DNA of 64,000 nt from JBFONV01 sp040779335 (GTDB taxonomy: Bacteria; Pseudomonadota; Gammaproteobacteria; Enterobacterales; Alteromonadaceae), in assembly GCA_040779335.1 (NCBI GenBank), contig JBFONV010000006.1:1-64000 (forward strand). The letters are read 5' to 3'. This document shows positions 51,826 to 60,985 of this stretch, in pieces. Positions within the stretch are counted from its first letter, which is position 1. Every line of letters starts with the position of its first letter. Position numbers and translations under genes: made by a program. The notes below the pieces were generated by a model that made no database searches, was not told where the DNA came from, and was given only the letters and a program-made list of their open reading frames with translations.

Positions 51826-52620
51826 ATGAAATCGATTAATACACTTAGCGCTATCGTGCTGGTGATGATTTTATCGGCTTGTTCATCAATGAATAAGCCG
51901 TATCATAAATTTACCTACTTCCACGCAGATGAACAATTCAATATCGCTTCGCTAGGCCTTTATAAAGTAGGTGTTATAGCACTGATTGATGACACTAAAA
52001 CACTTGATGGTGAAACCAAGCAAACACTCACCAATGATGTTTATCGCATTTTCGCTAAACGTGTCGACGGTGAAAACCTAATTGATACTGAAGAATTAGC
52101 CACACATCTGGGTATAGAAAAATATCAACAAATTCAGCAAGCGGCCAAGCAAAATCTATTGTCGCAAGTAAGCGAGCTGTACAATCAAGCCGACACTCAA
52201 CCAGCACGTTATTTATTACTAGTACGTTTAACTGATAGCAGAGATCTGGGCAAAGACGTGCATCACTCCAATGATGTTTTCTTTGCCAGCAATGATTGTG
52301 CTAATTATGGTTGGGCACTTGGGCTAACCATGACCATTATTGATACCAGTACCTCTAGAGAAGTCTGGGGCGGTCACCTCAATAAAGATAACAAATCACA
52401 ATATTGTGAAGATGACGACGATTTTTATGATGACGATAGCTCAGACAAGGCCAATGGCGAATCGTTGCTGGCAGCACTAGCGATAATGCTTGTTGTTTCA
52501 GCCATTGTTGACGAAGCCAATGACGACGAGGCCTCATTAACTAAAATAGGATTAAAACCCTTGTTTACAGAGGCAGTAAGTGACTTTGCCCACGAATTAC
52601 CCAGCATCTATTTTCGATAA
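51826..52620 (+). CDS. Lipoprotein of unknown function
   Basis: The 264-residue protein has a lipobox (MILSAC, Cys 19) and is otherwise unrecognised. The middle part (ARYLLLVRLTDSRDL, NYGWALGLTMTIIDTSTSREVWGGHL) resembles the nucleoside-like lipoprotein folds that build periplasmic complexes. A striking acidic run CEDDDDFYDDDSSDK near residues 194-208 could bind metal ions. It is followed by a hydrophobic stretch LLAALAIMLVVSAIVDEA. AAGGAAATACC precedes ATG 51826. It lies 78 bases before the response regulator gene and may be in one transcript with it. Confidence 0.75.
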   Translation: MKSINTLSAIVLVMILSACSSMNKPYHKFTYFHADEQFNIASLGLYKVGVIALIDDTKTLDGETKQTLTNDVYRIFAKRVDGENLIDTEELATHLGIEKYQQIQQAAKQNLLSQVSELYNQADTQPARYLLLVRLTDSRDLGKDVHHSNDVFFASNDCANYGWALGLTMTIIDTSTSREVWGGHLNKDNKSQYCEDDDDFYDDDSSDKANGESLLAALAIMLVVSAIVDEANDDEASLTKIGLKPLFTEAVSDFAHELPSIYFR

Positions 52621-52698
52621 TTGAAAAGGTTAAAGCTAGTGAAAAAATCACTGACTAAGGTATGATGTGGCAGAGATCAACGATAGGAAATCAACTGA

Positions 52699-53433
52699 AT
52701 GAATGAACAAGCACTAGCACTTAAAACCCATGTATTTCTAGTAGAAGACGATCAAAGTTTAGCATCGTTGGTTAAAGACTATTTAGAATTGCAAGGTTTT
52801 GATGTTTCAGTCGAAAGTAGAGGTGATCTCGCCAGCGAACGCATTTTAACCGAAAAGCCAGATATTGTGATTTTAGATATCATGTTGCCAGGGAAAAATG
52901 GTCTGGATATATGTCGCGAGTTGCGCACGGTCAGCCAGATCCCTATTATCATGTTAACCGCCCGTAGCGACGATATTGACCAAATTGTTGGCTTGGAAGT
53001 TGGCGCAGACGATTATGTCGCTAAACCAGCACAACCTAGACTATTGCTTGCCCGCATAAACGCATTACTTCGCCGTGTTCAAACCGACCCGGACGTTGAA
53101 GAACCAGCTGAGAATCAAAGTGAATTAAACTTTGGCGAGCTATCAGTCAATATCCAAAAACAAGAAGTGATCTGGCAAAATCAGTTAGTGGAATTAACTA
53201 CCAATGAATTTGACCTGTTGTCGTTACTTGCACAAAGCGCTGGGGAAATATTATCCAGAGACGACTTGTTAAACAGCTTGCGCGGCTTTGGCTATGACGG
53301 CATAGATCGCACCGTCGATATGTTGATATCGCGTTTACGTAAGAAATTTTCAGATGATCCAACCAAACCCAGACGCATTAAAACGATTTGGAAAAAGGGT
53401 TACTTATTCGTGGCCGATGCATGGAATGATTAA
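52699..53433 (+). CDS. OmpR-family response regulator
   Basis: The 244-residue regulator has a receiver domain (about 11-125) with the acidic pair E16-D17-D18, phosphoacceptor D60 in VILDIMLPG, Thr in IIMLTA and Lys in YVAKPA. A winged-helix OmpR/PhoB DNA-binding domain follows (about 145-240: VELTTNEFDLLSLLAQSAGEILSRDDLL and IDRTVDMLISRLRKKF). It is most like RstA-type regulators. The kinase gene starts directly after its stop codon. Likely targets are the neighbouring envelope genes, which is inference from context. Confidence 0.93.
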   Translation: MNEQALALKTHVFLVEDDQSLASLVKDYLELQGFDVSVESRGDLASERILTEKPDIVILDIMLPGKNGLDICRELRTVSQIPIIMLTARSDDIDQIVGLEVGADDYVAKPAQPRLLLARINALLRRVQTDPDVEEPAENQSELNFGELSVNIQKQEVIWQNQLVELTTNEFDLLSLLAQSAGEILSRDDLLNSLRGFGYDGIDRTVDMLISRLRKKFSDDPTKPRRIKTIWKKGYLFVADAWND

Positions 53434-54735
53434 ATGAATAATCTGTTCATTCGATTATATTTAGTCTTAATACTGGCGTTTGTGGGTTTAGGTATCAGTA
53501 TTGATACCTATTTTGAACAAGTATCTTCCGCACAGGCATCGACCTCAGACATTGAATTACATAAAGGCACCTTTTTCCTGCTTAACAAAGAGTTAAAAAG
53601 ATTGCCTGAGCAAGACCGAGCACAATACTTAACCATTCTTAGCCCCTCTTTTGGTTTCCCTATTAACCTTATTGATGTGCATACCCTCTCGCTATCGGCT
53701 GAGCAATTAGCCTATTTAGACCAAGCTGGTATCGTGTCACGCTACGATGACAAACAAGGCGAAGCCTGGTTTTATCAAAAACTCGACAACGGGAATGACA
53801 CCATCGTCATAGGTCCAATAATGATAGAGCCCGACTCATCGACTAACTTATTGGTTAACTTGTTTTTTTTCGTTGGTTTAGCTTTTATTGTCTTTATTTG
53901 GGCATGGCCTATTTCTAAAGGCATAAGAAAACTAACCGATGCGGCAACCTCATTTGGTCAAGGCGATTTCGCCGTTAGGGCGTCCGTTGAAACTTCTGCA
54001 CCGTTAGTGGCTTTGGTGAAACACTTTAACGCTATGGCCACCCGTATTCAGCGCTTAATAAAATCGCATAAAGAATTATCTCATGCCGTATCCCACGAAC
54101 TACGTACCCCTATTGCTAGGATTAGATTTGCCATGGAAATGGTTCGCGAAGTAGAGGATAAATCCCAGCAAAATAAATACCTAAAAACCATGGATGACAA
54201 TATTGAAGAATTAGACGGCTTAGTGGATGAATTACTCACTTATGCCCGTTTCGATCGTGAAGAGCCAGATATCAATATTGCTCAACATGACCTAGTCGCA
54301 GTGACCAATAATGTGGTGGATAAATTTAAATTAACTCATCAACATCTAGATATTCGCTGCTTAAACCCTAGTCACCCACCAATAAATTGTGCCTTTGATA
54401 AAGATGCCATTGAGCGCGCACTGGATAATTTAGTGCGTAACGCCTGTCGCTACGCAAAAGCTAAAATTCACGCGCACATACAAATTGATAGCAAACAGGT
54501 TAGTCTGATCGTTGATGACGACGGACTGGGAGTGCCTAAAGAATTTAGACAACAGCTATTTGATCCTTTTGTGCGCCTTGATCAAAGCCGAGATCGTAAT
54601 TCTGGTGGCATAGGTCTTGGCCTTGCAATGGTAAAACGTTTGGTAGAATTACACCAAGGCCAAGCAAGCGTTGCCAGTGCCGAAGCTTTAGGTGGTGCCC
54701 GATTTACCTTAACTTGGCCAATCACACCGCCTTAA
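53434..54735 (+). CDS. Sensor histidine kinase
   Basis: This 433-residue membrane kinase partners the preceding regulator. A first span (about 5-24) and a second (about 143-163) enclose a periplasmic sensor domain of about 120 residues. A HAMP linker leads to the H-box SHAVSHELRTPIARIRF with the phosphorylated His near 221. The ATPase domain has N-box LDNLVRNACRYAKA, G1 box DDDGLGVP and G2 box GGIGLGLAMVKRLVELHQG. The organisation is RstB-like. The start ATG 53434 abuts the stop of the regulator gene (TAAATG), so the two are translationally linked. Confidence 0.93.
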   Translation: MNNLFIRLYLVLILAFVGLGISIDTYFEQVSSAQASTSDIELHKGTFFLLNKELKRLPEQDRAQYLTILSPSFGFPINLIDVHTLSLSAEQLAYLDQAGIVSRYDDKQGEAWFYQKLDNGNDTIVIGPIMIEPDSSTNLLVNLFFFVGLAFIVFIWAWPISKGIRKLTDAATSFGQGDFAVRASVETSAPLVALVKHFNAMATRIQRLIKSHKELSHAVSHELRTPIARIRFAMEMVREVEDKSQQNKYLKTMDDNIEELDGLVDELLTYARFDREEPDINIAQHDLVAVTNNVVDKFKLTHQHLDIRCLNPSHPPINCAFDKDAIERALDNLVRNACRYAKAKIHAHIQIDSKQVSLIVDDDGLGVPKEFRQQLFDPFVRLDQSRDRNSGGIGLGLAMVKRLVELHQGQASVASAEALGGARFTLTWPITPP

Positions 54736-54785
54736 CTTTTCACTCAGCTAATTAAGGTAATGGTGATCGTCTGATTATCGCCTAA

Positions 54786-55361
54786 TTACCGCTTATTGAG
54801 CGAGATCACTATCATCTGCTGACCAGAAACGACGTAAGACTGATCTGCACAAGGTGATATCTGCAGTAAATGACCTGCGGGTAATACGGTTGCCTCTGCG
54901 ACTAAATTGTCCTGAACATTGCCATCACCAGTTAAGCAATAGACAAAAGCTAAATCAGCCTTTGGTAATGATACTGCTTGCCCGTCTTTATAGGTACTAA
55001 CTTCAGCACTATATGTGGAATCTTTGGTCATAATATTAAAGTCGATGATTGAGCCGGACATAAGCTGACCTGCTGTTTTACACCCGCCATCAAAGCTGGC
55101 TACATCCAGTATTGCATGTAAGTGATCGGTTTTATCGCCATCGTGTTGTAATGAAATTCCCTGACCTTCAATCAAAACCAAGTTGCGCCAATAGCCGCTA
55201 AAATCAGAAAATGGGCCGTCTTCAACCACACTTGCCATACTTAAACGCCAGTCAAAATCAGTTAACGTTCCGCCTTCACTTATTGCTAGCTCGGTTGTTA
55301 CGCCCTTACCATTTTTCCAAGGCACAGTAACAAATTGTTCAGGGGAAATAATAGTGGTCAC
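54786..55361 (-). CDS. HutD/Ves family protein
   Basis: The protein of about 191 residues has the bicupin fold of the HutD/Ves family. SPEQFVTVPWKNGKGVTTELAI is the conserved opening, DFDWRLSMASVVEDGPFSDFSGYWRNLVLIEGQG the second block and PLPxGHLLQI-like PAGHLLQISP the end. HutD is linked to histidine use and Ves to cold response, with no firm biochemical role. No hut genes are near. I start at GTG 55361, five bases after GGAG; the frame opens at GTG 55367. It follows the LetB-like gene on the same strand by about 50 bases. Confidence 0.85.
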   Translation of the reverse strand: MTTIISPEQFVTVPWKNGKGVTTELAISEGGTLTDFDWRLSMASVVEDGPFSDFSGYWRNLVLIEGQGISLQHDGDKTDHLHAILDVASFDGGCKTAGQLMSGSIIDFNIMTKDSTYSAEVSTYKDGQAVSLPKADLAFVYCLTGDGNVQDNLVAEATVLPAGHLLQISPCADQSYVVSGQQMIVISLNKR

Positions 55362-55416
55362 ACCCACTCCTTTCTTTAATGGTTAGTCGTTGTTATTTAG
55401 TTGAAGTAATTGCCAA

Positions 55417-58400
55417 TTAAGGCTCAAGCTTGATAGCAGGATGCCACGTTTGCCATTGTGCTTGCGGTTCGTCATGAAGCACAAATGGGGCATCTGAGGA
55501 TAGTTGCTGGCGATCAGCTTTAGCCTCAGGTGTTGCAAATGCGATACCACCAGCAAGTAGGGTTTCAATTGATTCAGCGTTAAGGTTAACACCAGAAAAC
55601 AAACCAGCATCAAGCTTAAAACCACTGACATTCCAAAACTTACTTTGATCGGTCACTAACGGCGTATAACGCTTATCAATATTGATAAATATGTCTACAT
55701 GCTCTGCGTTCGACGCCAAATCGACACCAATCACTTTGCCGACCTTAACTTGTCGGTATAACACTGGGTTACCTACCCGTATTGAGCCCAAACGCTCCGC
55801 GGTTAATTTAATATTTAAACCATAGGCTAAACGCTGACGCACGGGCTCATTGTTATTAGCTATAAATGCGAGTTTTTGTGCGCCACTACCAGGTAATACC
55901 TGAATACTAATGCCTTCTAGTAATGCGCTGACATTTTTAGAACCGACCAGGCCGACTTCAGGTTTAGCCAACCAAAATTTAGACCCCTGAACGGCAAAGC
56001 GTTCGCCTTGTTCATTTAAATAAGCTAAAACTTTAGTGCCCGTTCCCTGTTGGTCAAAAATCAAGCGTTCAACACGACCAACTACTTGATCTTGGTAGGT
56101 AATATCAGTATTACTAGTTAGTCCGCTGGCGTCATCAAAATGTATGGTTATTGCCAGCCCGACTGCACGGGCTGCCTCAATATCTTTATAGAGAGTAAAT
56201 TGATCGCCCTCTTTAATTTCCAGCGATTTTTTATCCGACTCGGGAGTAATAAAGCTGATGCCACCGCGTAAAATGGCGTCAAACGAGTCAGTTTTTACCG
56301 AAAAATCTTTAATACTGCCACTTACCGTAACGCCACTAGCGTCATAAAATCGCGTTAAGCCAGTCACTAAATGACGATAAGACTCATCAATGGTCAAACT
56401 GACCCTCACAAATTGATTGCTACTATCTAAAGCTACATTATCCACTTGCCCAACCACGATACCACGATAACTTATTGGGCTTCCCGGTGTTGCAACACGG
56501 CCACTTTCTGCCTTTAAAATCAGTTGTAAACCGTCGGCACTTAATGGTTTCGCTGGCGGGGTATTAAAAGCCCAAAAATGCGTTTTGGGTTCACCATCTC
56601 CAACATTGACATTAATGTAACGGCCACCAAATAATGCCTCTGTATCTGTGGCACCCGATAACGACAGCTCAGGATTTACCAGCCAAAACTGACTATTTTC
56701 CCGTAAAATATCTTGGTATTTAGGCAAAATTCCCACGACAAGTTTATGCTCACCATCGCGAGAAATAACTTGATGAACAGAGCCTATTTTCTCTCCACGT
56801 AATAATACCCGCGTGTTAAGTGTGACTCCTTTAATTGACGCTAAATTTAGCTCAAATTCAATCCGTTGTTTTGCTAATGCTTCGTTCGTATATAAAGCAA
56901 ACCTATCGCCGTTTTTAGGTTGTTCATTGTTGCCGATGCCGTTATCAAATGCGATGCCGCCCATCAATACCGATTGCACCGATTGAGCTGCCAGTTCAAA
57001 ATTTTGTAAATTACCACTCAGTTTTATACCGCTAACATTCCAAAAACGACTGTCTTTAGTAACGTAATTTTGATATTCAGGCTTAATGTGGGCATGCACT
57101 AAAAATTGTCCAGGACCATTAGGCGCAACTGCCTGTACATTGCCAACAACTTGCTGTTGAAAGTACAAATTAATACCGGTTCGAATAGACGAAACATCAT
57201 CAGTTTCAAGCATTAAATGTAAACCTGGCTCCAAATAACTATAAGCAGGTGCTTGATTATAAACATCAAATTTAGAGGTAATGTCACCAGACGTCGCTGG
57301 ACGCACATTAATATAATTACCGGTAAATAGCGTACTGACGTTACCTAAGCCACTTAAATCTAATGTTGGCGACACCACATAAAACTCAGTGTCAGTCGTT
57401 AAATAAGGACTTAACCTTGGGTTAATATTGGCTTTTGCGGTAATACGTTTTTCTTGTGGGTCAAACGAGGTAAATGCTGAAATTTTCCCCATAGTAAGCC
57501 CCTGAAACATAATGGCTGCACCGACTTCTAAGCCCGAATCCCACTCAAGATTTAGCGTTATTTCTTCCCCCATTTGCGCAGCAGCATAATCAGCGTATAG
57601 AGGAAAATTATAACCACTTTGCACCGCGGCAGTATCAGCTTCGTAACTAGGGTGATCAAAAGCAATACCCCCCGAAACAATTGACGCCAGCGAATTAGCG
57701 CGCACTTTAACACCCGCCGCTAAAGATGCTGATACCTCAATGCCACTGGCATTCCAAAAACGCGAGTTTTCAGTAACTAAATGCGCATACTCAGGCTCAA
57801 TAAACGCACTCACTTCCACCATTTTTTTATCGGCAACATACTTATAATTTGACACATAGCCAACCGTAATTTGGCGAAAGGTTACCGGAGAATGTTTAGC
57901 AAGCGATCCCAGTCGTTGGGTTTGTAAGGCAATATGTAATCCGGGAATACTTTTATTGAGTAATGGTGGTTCATTTAAGGCGATAAAATGACGCTTCGAT
58001 TCGCCCTCTTCCTTTATATCGGGCTCCATATTGATATAACTACCCGATAGTAACGTATCAATATCCGAAATCCCTTTTAGTGAAATATCAGCAGTTACAT
58101 ACCAAAAGCTCGCTTTATCAGTGATATAAGGTTTAGTGTTGGCGGCCATCTCAATTTCGACAATAACACTTTGTAAATCTTTTGACGGTTCAACGTCCTT
58201 AACTACCCCCGCGGTTAATCCTTTATACCTTACTTCGGTTTTACCTGGGACAATGCCGCTGGCGTTATCAAACTGTACAGTAATAAAAACGCCTCGTTGT
58301 GACACGGCATCGAAAACCAACCACGCACCAAAAATTAACGCAATAATAGGCACCAACCATACGGCTGAAAGGCCTTCACGTTCAACAATTCTAACTAACG

Positions 58401-58422
58401 ACTCTTCACTGGGTATCTTCAT
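55417..58422 (-). CDS. letB: LetB/PqiB-type MCE protein with eight MCE domains
   Basis: The 1001-residue protein has one N-terminal membrane anchor (about 19-38) and then only MCE (MlaD-like) repeats. It would form a stacked periplasmic tube carrying phospholipids between the two membranes. I count eight repeats beginning near residues 45, 160, 287, 399, 520, 630, 754 and 867. E. coli LetB has seven in 877 residues. Odd repeats end with a LSLSG...LFxGxYINV pattern. Even repeats end with RFWNVSGIKLS...GGIAFD, so the chain is built as four A-B pairs. The start overlaps the end of the LetA-like gene (ATGA at 58419-58422). Confidence 0.9.
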   Translation of the reverse strand: MKIPSEESLVRIVEREGLSAVWLVPIIALIFGAWLVFDAVSQRGVFITVQFDNASGIVPGKTEVRYKGLTAGVVKDVEPSKDLQSVIVEIEMAANTKPYITDKASFWYVTADISLKGISDIDTLLSGSYINMEPDIKEEGESKRHFIALNEPPLLNKSIPGLHIALQTQRLGSLAKHSPVTFRQITVGYVSNYKYVADKKMVEVSAFIEPEYAHLVTENSRFWNASGIEVSASLAAGVKVRANSLASIVSGGIAFDHPSYEADTAAVQSGYNFPLYADYAAAQMGEEITLNLEWDSGLEVGAAIMFQGLTMGKISAFTSFDPQEKRITAKANINPRLSPYLTTDTEFYVVSPTLDLSGLGNVSTLFTGNYINVRPATSGDITSKFDVYNQAPAYSYLEPGLHLMLETDDVSSIRTGINLYFQQQVVGNVQAVAPNGPGQFLVHAHIKPEYQNYVTKDSRFWNVSGIKLSGNLQNFELAAQSVQSVLMGGIAFDNGIGNNEQPKNGDRFALYTNEALAKQRIEFELNLASIKGVTLNTRVLLRGEKIGSVHQVISRDGEHKLVVGILPKYQDILRENSQFWLVNPELSLSGATDTEALFGGRYINVNVGDGEPKTHFWAFNTPPAKPLSADGLQLILKAESGRVATPGSPISYRGIVVGQVDNVALDSSNQFVRVSLTIDESYRHLVTGLTRFYDASGVTVSGSIKDFSVKTDSFDAILRGGISFITPESDKKSLEIKEGDQFTLYKDIEAARAVGLAITIHFDDASGLTSNTDITYQDQVVGRVERLIFDQQGTGTKVLAYLNEQGERFAVQGSKFWLAKPEVGLVGSKNVSALLEGISIQVLPGSGAQKLAFIANNNEPVRQRLAYGLNIKLTAERLGSIRVGNPVLYRQVKVGKVIGVDLASNAEHVDIFINIDKRYTPLVTDQSKFWNVSGFKLDAGLFSGVNLNAESIETLLAGGIAFATPEAKADRQQLSSDAPFVLHDEPQAQWQTWHPAIKLEP

Positions 58423-59036
58423 GTCTCGTTATTCTTATTATCCCACAACAAACGTGGGTCAAAACTGTCAGCAGCGAGCATAGTTGCCACTACCATGAAT
58501 ATAAAATAATTAATGCCCGCGCCGGCTTCTATCGACGAAATAAACCCTAAGTTAACAATACCAGCCATTAACGCAACCACAAACACATCTAGCATAGACC
58601 AAGGGCCAAGAAACTCGACGATACGATACAGTTTGGTATGTTGTTGAAGTTGAAATTTAGACTTAAAACGCACGCTCGCCATTAAAATAATCAACCCGAT
58701 AATTTTACTGATTGGCACCACAAAACTAGCGATAAACACAATCAATGCCACGGGATACATGCCATTTCGGGCCAATGAACCTACTCCCGACAATATTGTT
58801 GAAGTTTCTTTCGCGCCGAACTGATAAAAAACCATTATCGGATATGCGTTTGCAGGAATAAAGGCAATTATTGCCGCCAAGGTCCAAGCAAAAGTATATT
58901 GCATGGCGTGAGGCTTACGTTGATAAAAAACACCGCAACAGCGCACACAACGCTGACGATTTTTAACCATAGCATTAAGTTTGTGGCATTTGGGACAAAC
59001 GCCCAAGCCTACTTGCTTAGCTGTTTTTATCGACAA
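58419..59036 (-). CDS. PqiA/LetA-type membrane protein, second half
   Basis: The 205-residue inner-membrane protein has a zinc-ribbon start (CPKCHKLNAMVKNRQRCVRCCGVFY) and four hydrophobic segments of the PqiA fold. It is equivalent to the second of the two PqiA domains of E. coli LetA (YebS) and would supply lipid to the LetB tube. It overlaps the first-half gene by 20 bases and the LetB gene by 4 bases, so all three are coupled. The split into two genes is the common alternative to the fused form. A tetratransmembrane core such as SILSGVGSLARNGMYPVALIVF is well conserved. Confidence 0.88.
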   Translation of the reverse strand: MSIKTAKQVGLGVCPKCHKLNAMVKNRQRCVRCCGVFYQRKPHAMQYTFAWTLAAIIAFIPANAYPIMVFYQFGAKETSTILSGVGSLARNGMYPVALIVFIASFVVPISKIIGLIILMASVRFKSKFQLQQHTKLYRIVEFLGPWSMLDVFVVALMAGIVNLGFISSIEAGAGINYFIFMVVATMLAADSFDPRLLWDNKNNET

Positions 59037-59652
59037 AAAATTGCTCCAATTTTTCCCAAATATAATGCTGATCTATGGTGACAGAAACCACCGTAGAGCA
59101 AATAAGTAACGCGACAAAAGCAACGAGACCAACGCCGATATTAAGCTCAGTGGTTTGCAACAGCTTATATATACTGACCACTATACCCAATAAGAAAACT
59201 TGTAGCATTGCCCAATTATCAAGCTGATGGTAAGAACGGAAAAAATCCATCAAAAAAGGCCTTATCCGGTTGAATTTAATGCAATAAACAATATAAAAAG
59301 CGGCGAGTAAACGAATAGCGGGAACGGCAATAGTAAAAATAAAAACACTCATGGCAACGACATAAAAATCGTTGCTAATTAACATCTCAATACAATCGAG
59401 TAAAGACGCCTCATTTGATAATCCAACGGTGTTAACACCGAATAACGGCATATTTATCGCAGGAAAAAGTACTATTAAACCAGTAAGAGAAATCGTAAAG
59501 GTGCGTTCGATAGAGTTAACCTTGCGATCAAATAACAACGCACCGCAGCGTCGACACTTTGCCATTTGTCCCTCAGCCAGTACGGGCTTTTCTGCAATTG
59601 CGTCGCACTGATGACAGGCAATAAGAGCTTGCGCGGGATTTTCTGACTTCAC
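59017..59652 (-). CDS. PqiA/LetA-type membrane protein, first half
   Basis: The 211-residue protein is the first of two PqiA-domain genes. A zinc ribbon (CHQCDAIAEKPVLAEGQMAKCRRCGALLF) precedes four membrane segments. LIVLFPAINMPLFGVN and LDNWAMLQVFLLGIVVSIYKL are typical of the family. It starts the operon LetA1-LetA2-LetB. The start is ATG 59652, and upstream to the cytochrome gene there is a terminator and about 120 bases that may hold the promoter. Confidence 0.88.
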   Translation of the reverse strand: MKSENPAQALIACHQCDAIAEKPVLAEGQMAKCRRCGALLFDRKVNSIERTFTISLTGLIVLFPAINMPLFGVNTVGLSNEASLLDCIEMLISNDFYVVAMSVFIFTIAVPAIRLLAAFYIVYCIKFNRIRPFLMDFFRSYHQLDNWAMLQVFLLGIVVSIYKLLQTTELNIGVGLVAFVALLICSTVVSVTIDQHYIWEKLEQFFVDKNS

Positions 59653-59776
59653 CTTATAACCTTAAAAACTAATTCCTATTCATAAGTTTATGTCATTTGA
59701 ATTTATCTTCCACTAGTTTTAGTGCAATCTACATAATGATTTAATTACATGGCAAAAATTCAAAATTCAGTCATAA

Positions 59777-59802
59777 AAAAAGCAGCGATATCGCTGCTTT
59801 TT
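59777..59802 (-). terminator. Terminator after the cytochrome gene
   Basis: AAAAAGCAGCGA and TCGCTGCTTTTT form a perfect 12-base stem with a 2-base loop and T runs on both strands. It ends the cytochrome transcript (-) and separates it from the LetAB operon. Confidence 0.9.
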
Positions 59803-59821
59803 AACATTCAAAACAAAATCG

Positions 59822-60781
59822 TTATAAAGAAGACATAAACTGAGAAATCATCTCAATATCTTTGTCTGACAATTTAGTCGCAATGTTTTGCATCATTGCA
59901 TTCGCGTCATTAGCACGACCGCCAGAACGGAATTTCTCTAATTGAGTTTTCAAGTACTCAACATTTTGATTGGCAACAGCAGGAAAACCCGCTTGAGACA
60001 TACCTTGACCGTTAGCACCGTGGCAAGCTGCACAGGCAGTAATACCGCGCGCTTCATCACCACCAAAATAAAATTTATGGCCGGCATCGCTTGCTTTGCC
60101 ATTACCGTTTGTTGGCGTTTGAATCGCATAATACGCAGCTAAATCAAGTCGGTCTTGCTCAGACAATGACGCTGCCATGCCACCCATTACAGGATCAACA
60201 CGACCAGCTTTACCAGCAGAATCTACACCTTCTTTAAAGTCAGCAAGTTGCTTGGCAATATAAACTGCGCTTTGTCCGGCAATTTTAGGATACATAGCCA
60301 CTAAACTGTTGCCGTCAGCACCATGACAAGCCGCACACATAGCAGACTTAGTTTTACCGGCTTCAACGTTGCCTCCCGCAAGTGAAGGTCTGTTTGAGTG
60401 AGCAATTTCAACTGCACCTGTTGGCGCGGCAGTTTCTGTTGTGCTTGCTACTGGTTCTGCAGCAGCTGGAGCACTGCTTAAACTTGAAAAATAAGCGCCT
60501 AAATCAGCCATGTCTTGTTCAGACAAACCTGCCGCCATAGGCCCCATAACTGCATCACTACGAGTACTACTCGTTTTAAATGCTTCTAATTGTTTAACAA
60601 TGTATGGCGCATTTTGACCAGCAAGGTTCGGGTAATTAGGTATAGCACTAATACCATCTGCACCATGACAAGCAGCACAAACACCAGACTTTGCTTTACC
60701 AGCTTCGACATTTCCTTCTACTGCTGCCGCTGAGTTAATTACACCCATGCCAAACAATAGCGTAAACATAATTCTTTTCAT
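59822..60781 (-). CDS. Triheme c4-like cytochrome c
   Basis: The 319-residue exported protein has a signal peptide (about 1-21) and three cytochrome c domains. Haem sites are C35-AA-C38-H39, C149-AA-C152-H153 and C250-AA-C253-H254. Methionine ligands are expected in DAVMGPMA, DPVMGGMA and NAMMQNIA. Domains 1 and 2 are separated by an Ala/Pro/Thr linker (about 103-125). Cytochrome c4 proper has two haems in about 200 residues, so this is an enlarged form. It would carry electrons in the periplasm, for example toward a cbb3 oxidase. The neighbouring divergent engB gene is a common partner of cytochrome c4 genes in gammaproteobacteria. Confidence 0.92.
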   Translation of the reverse strand: MKRIMFTLLFGMGVINSAAAVEGNVEAGKAKSGVCAACHGADGISAIPNYPNLAGQNAPYIVKQLEAFKTSSTRSDAVMGPMAAGLSEQDMADLGAYFSSLSSAPAAAEPVASTTETAAPTGAVEIAHSNRPSLAGGNVEAGKTKSAMCAACHGADGNSLVAMYPKIAGQSAVYIAKQLADFKEGVDSAGKAGRVDPVMGGMAASLSEQDRLDLAAYYAIQTPTNGNGKASDAGHKFYFGGDEARGITACAACHGANGQGMSQAGFPAVANQNVEYLKTQLEKFRSGGRANDANAMMQNIATKLSDKDIEMISQFMSSL

Positions 60782-60948
60782 TAAGTTGCTCTCTGCTTAT
60801 CGTTAATCAAACAACACATTGGGTTGTTATGATAAAATTTTATGAAAAAGTTTCAGTATTTTACACGAAACTTAGCTATGTGTAACAGCCCATATAAAAA
60901 AACTACACTAATTTATGATAGATTTTCATTTTTATCGCTAAAAAAAGA

Positions 60949-60954
60949 TATAAT
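60949..60954 (+). promoter_or_regulatory. Candidate -10 box of engB
   Basis: A perfect TATAAT lies 32 bases before the engB start. The upstream TTTTCA at 60923-60928 is 20 bases away, too far for a standard -35 element, so the assignment rests mainly on the -10 box. Confidence 0.35.
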
Positions 60955-60985
60955 AACGTTTTCTGATTTAAAATGAGACAGCACT

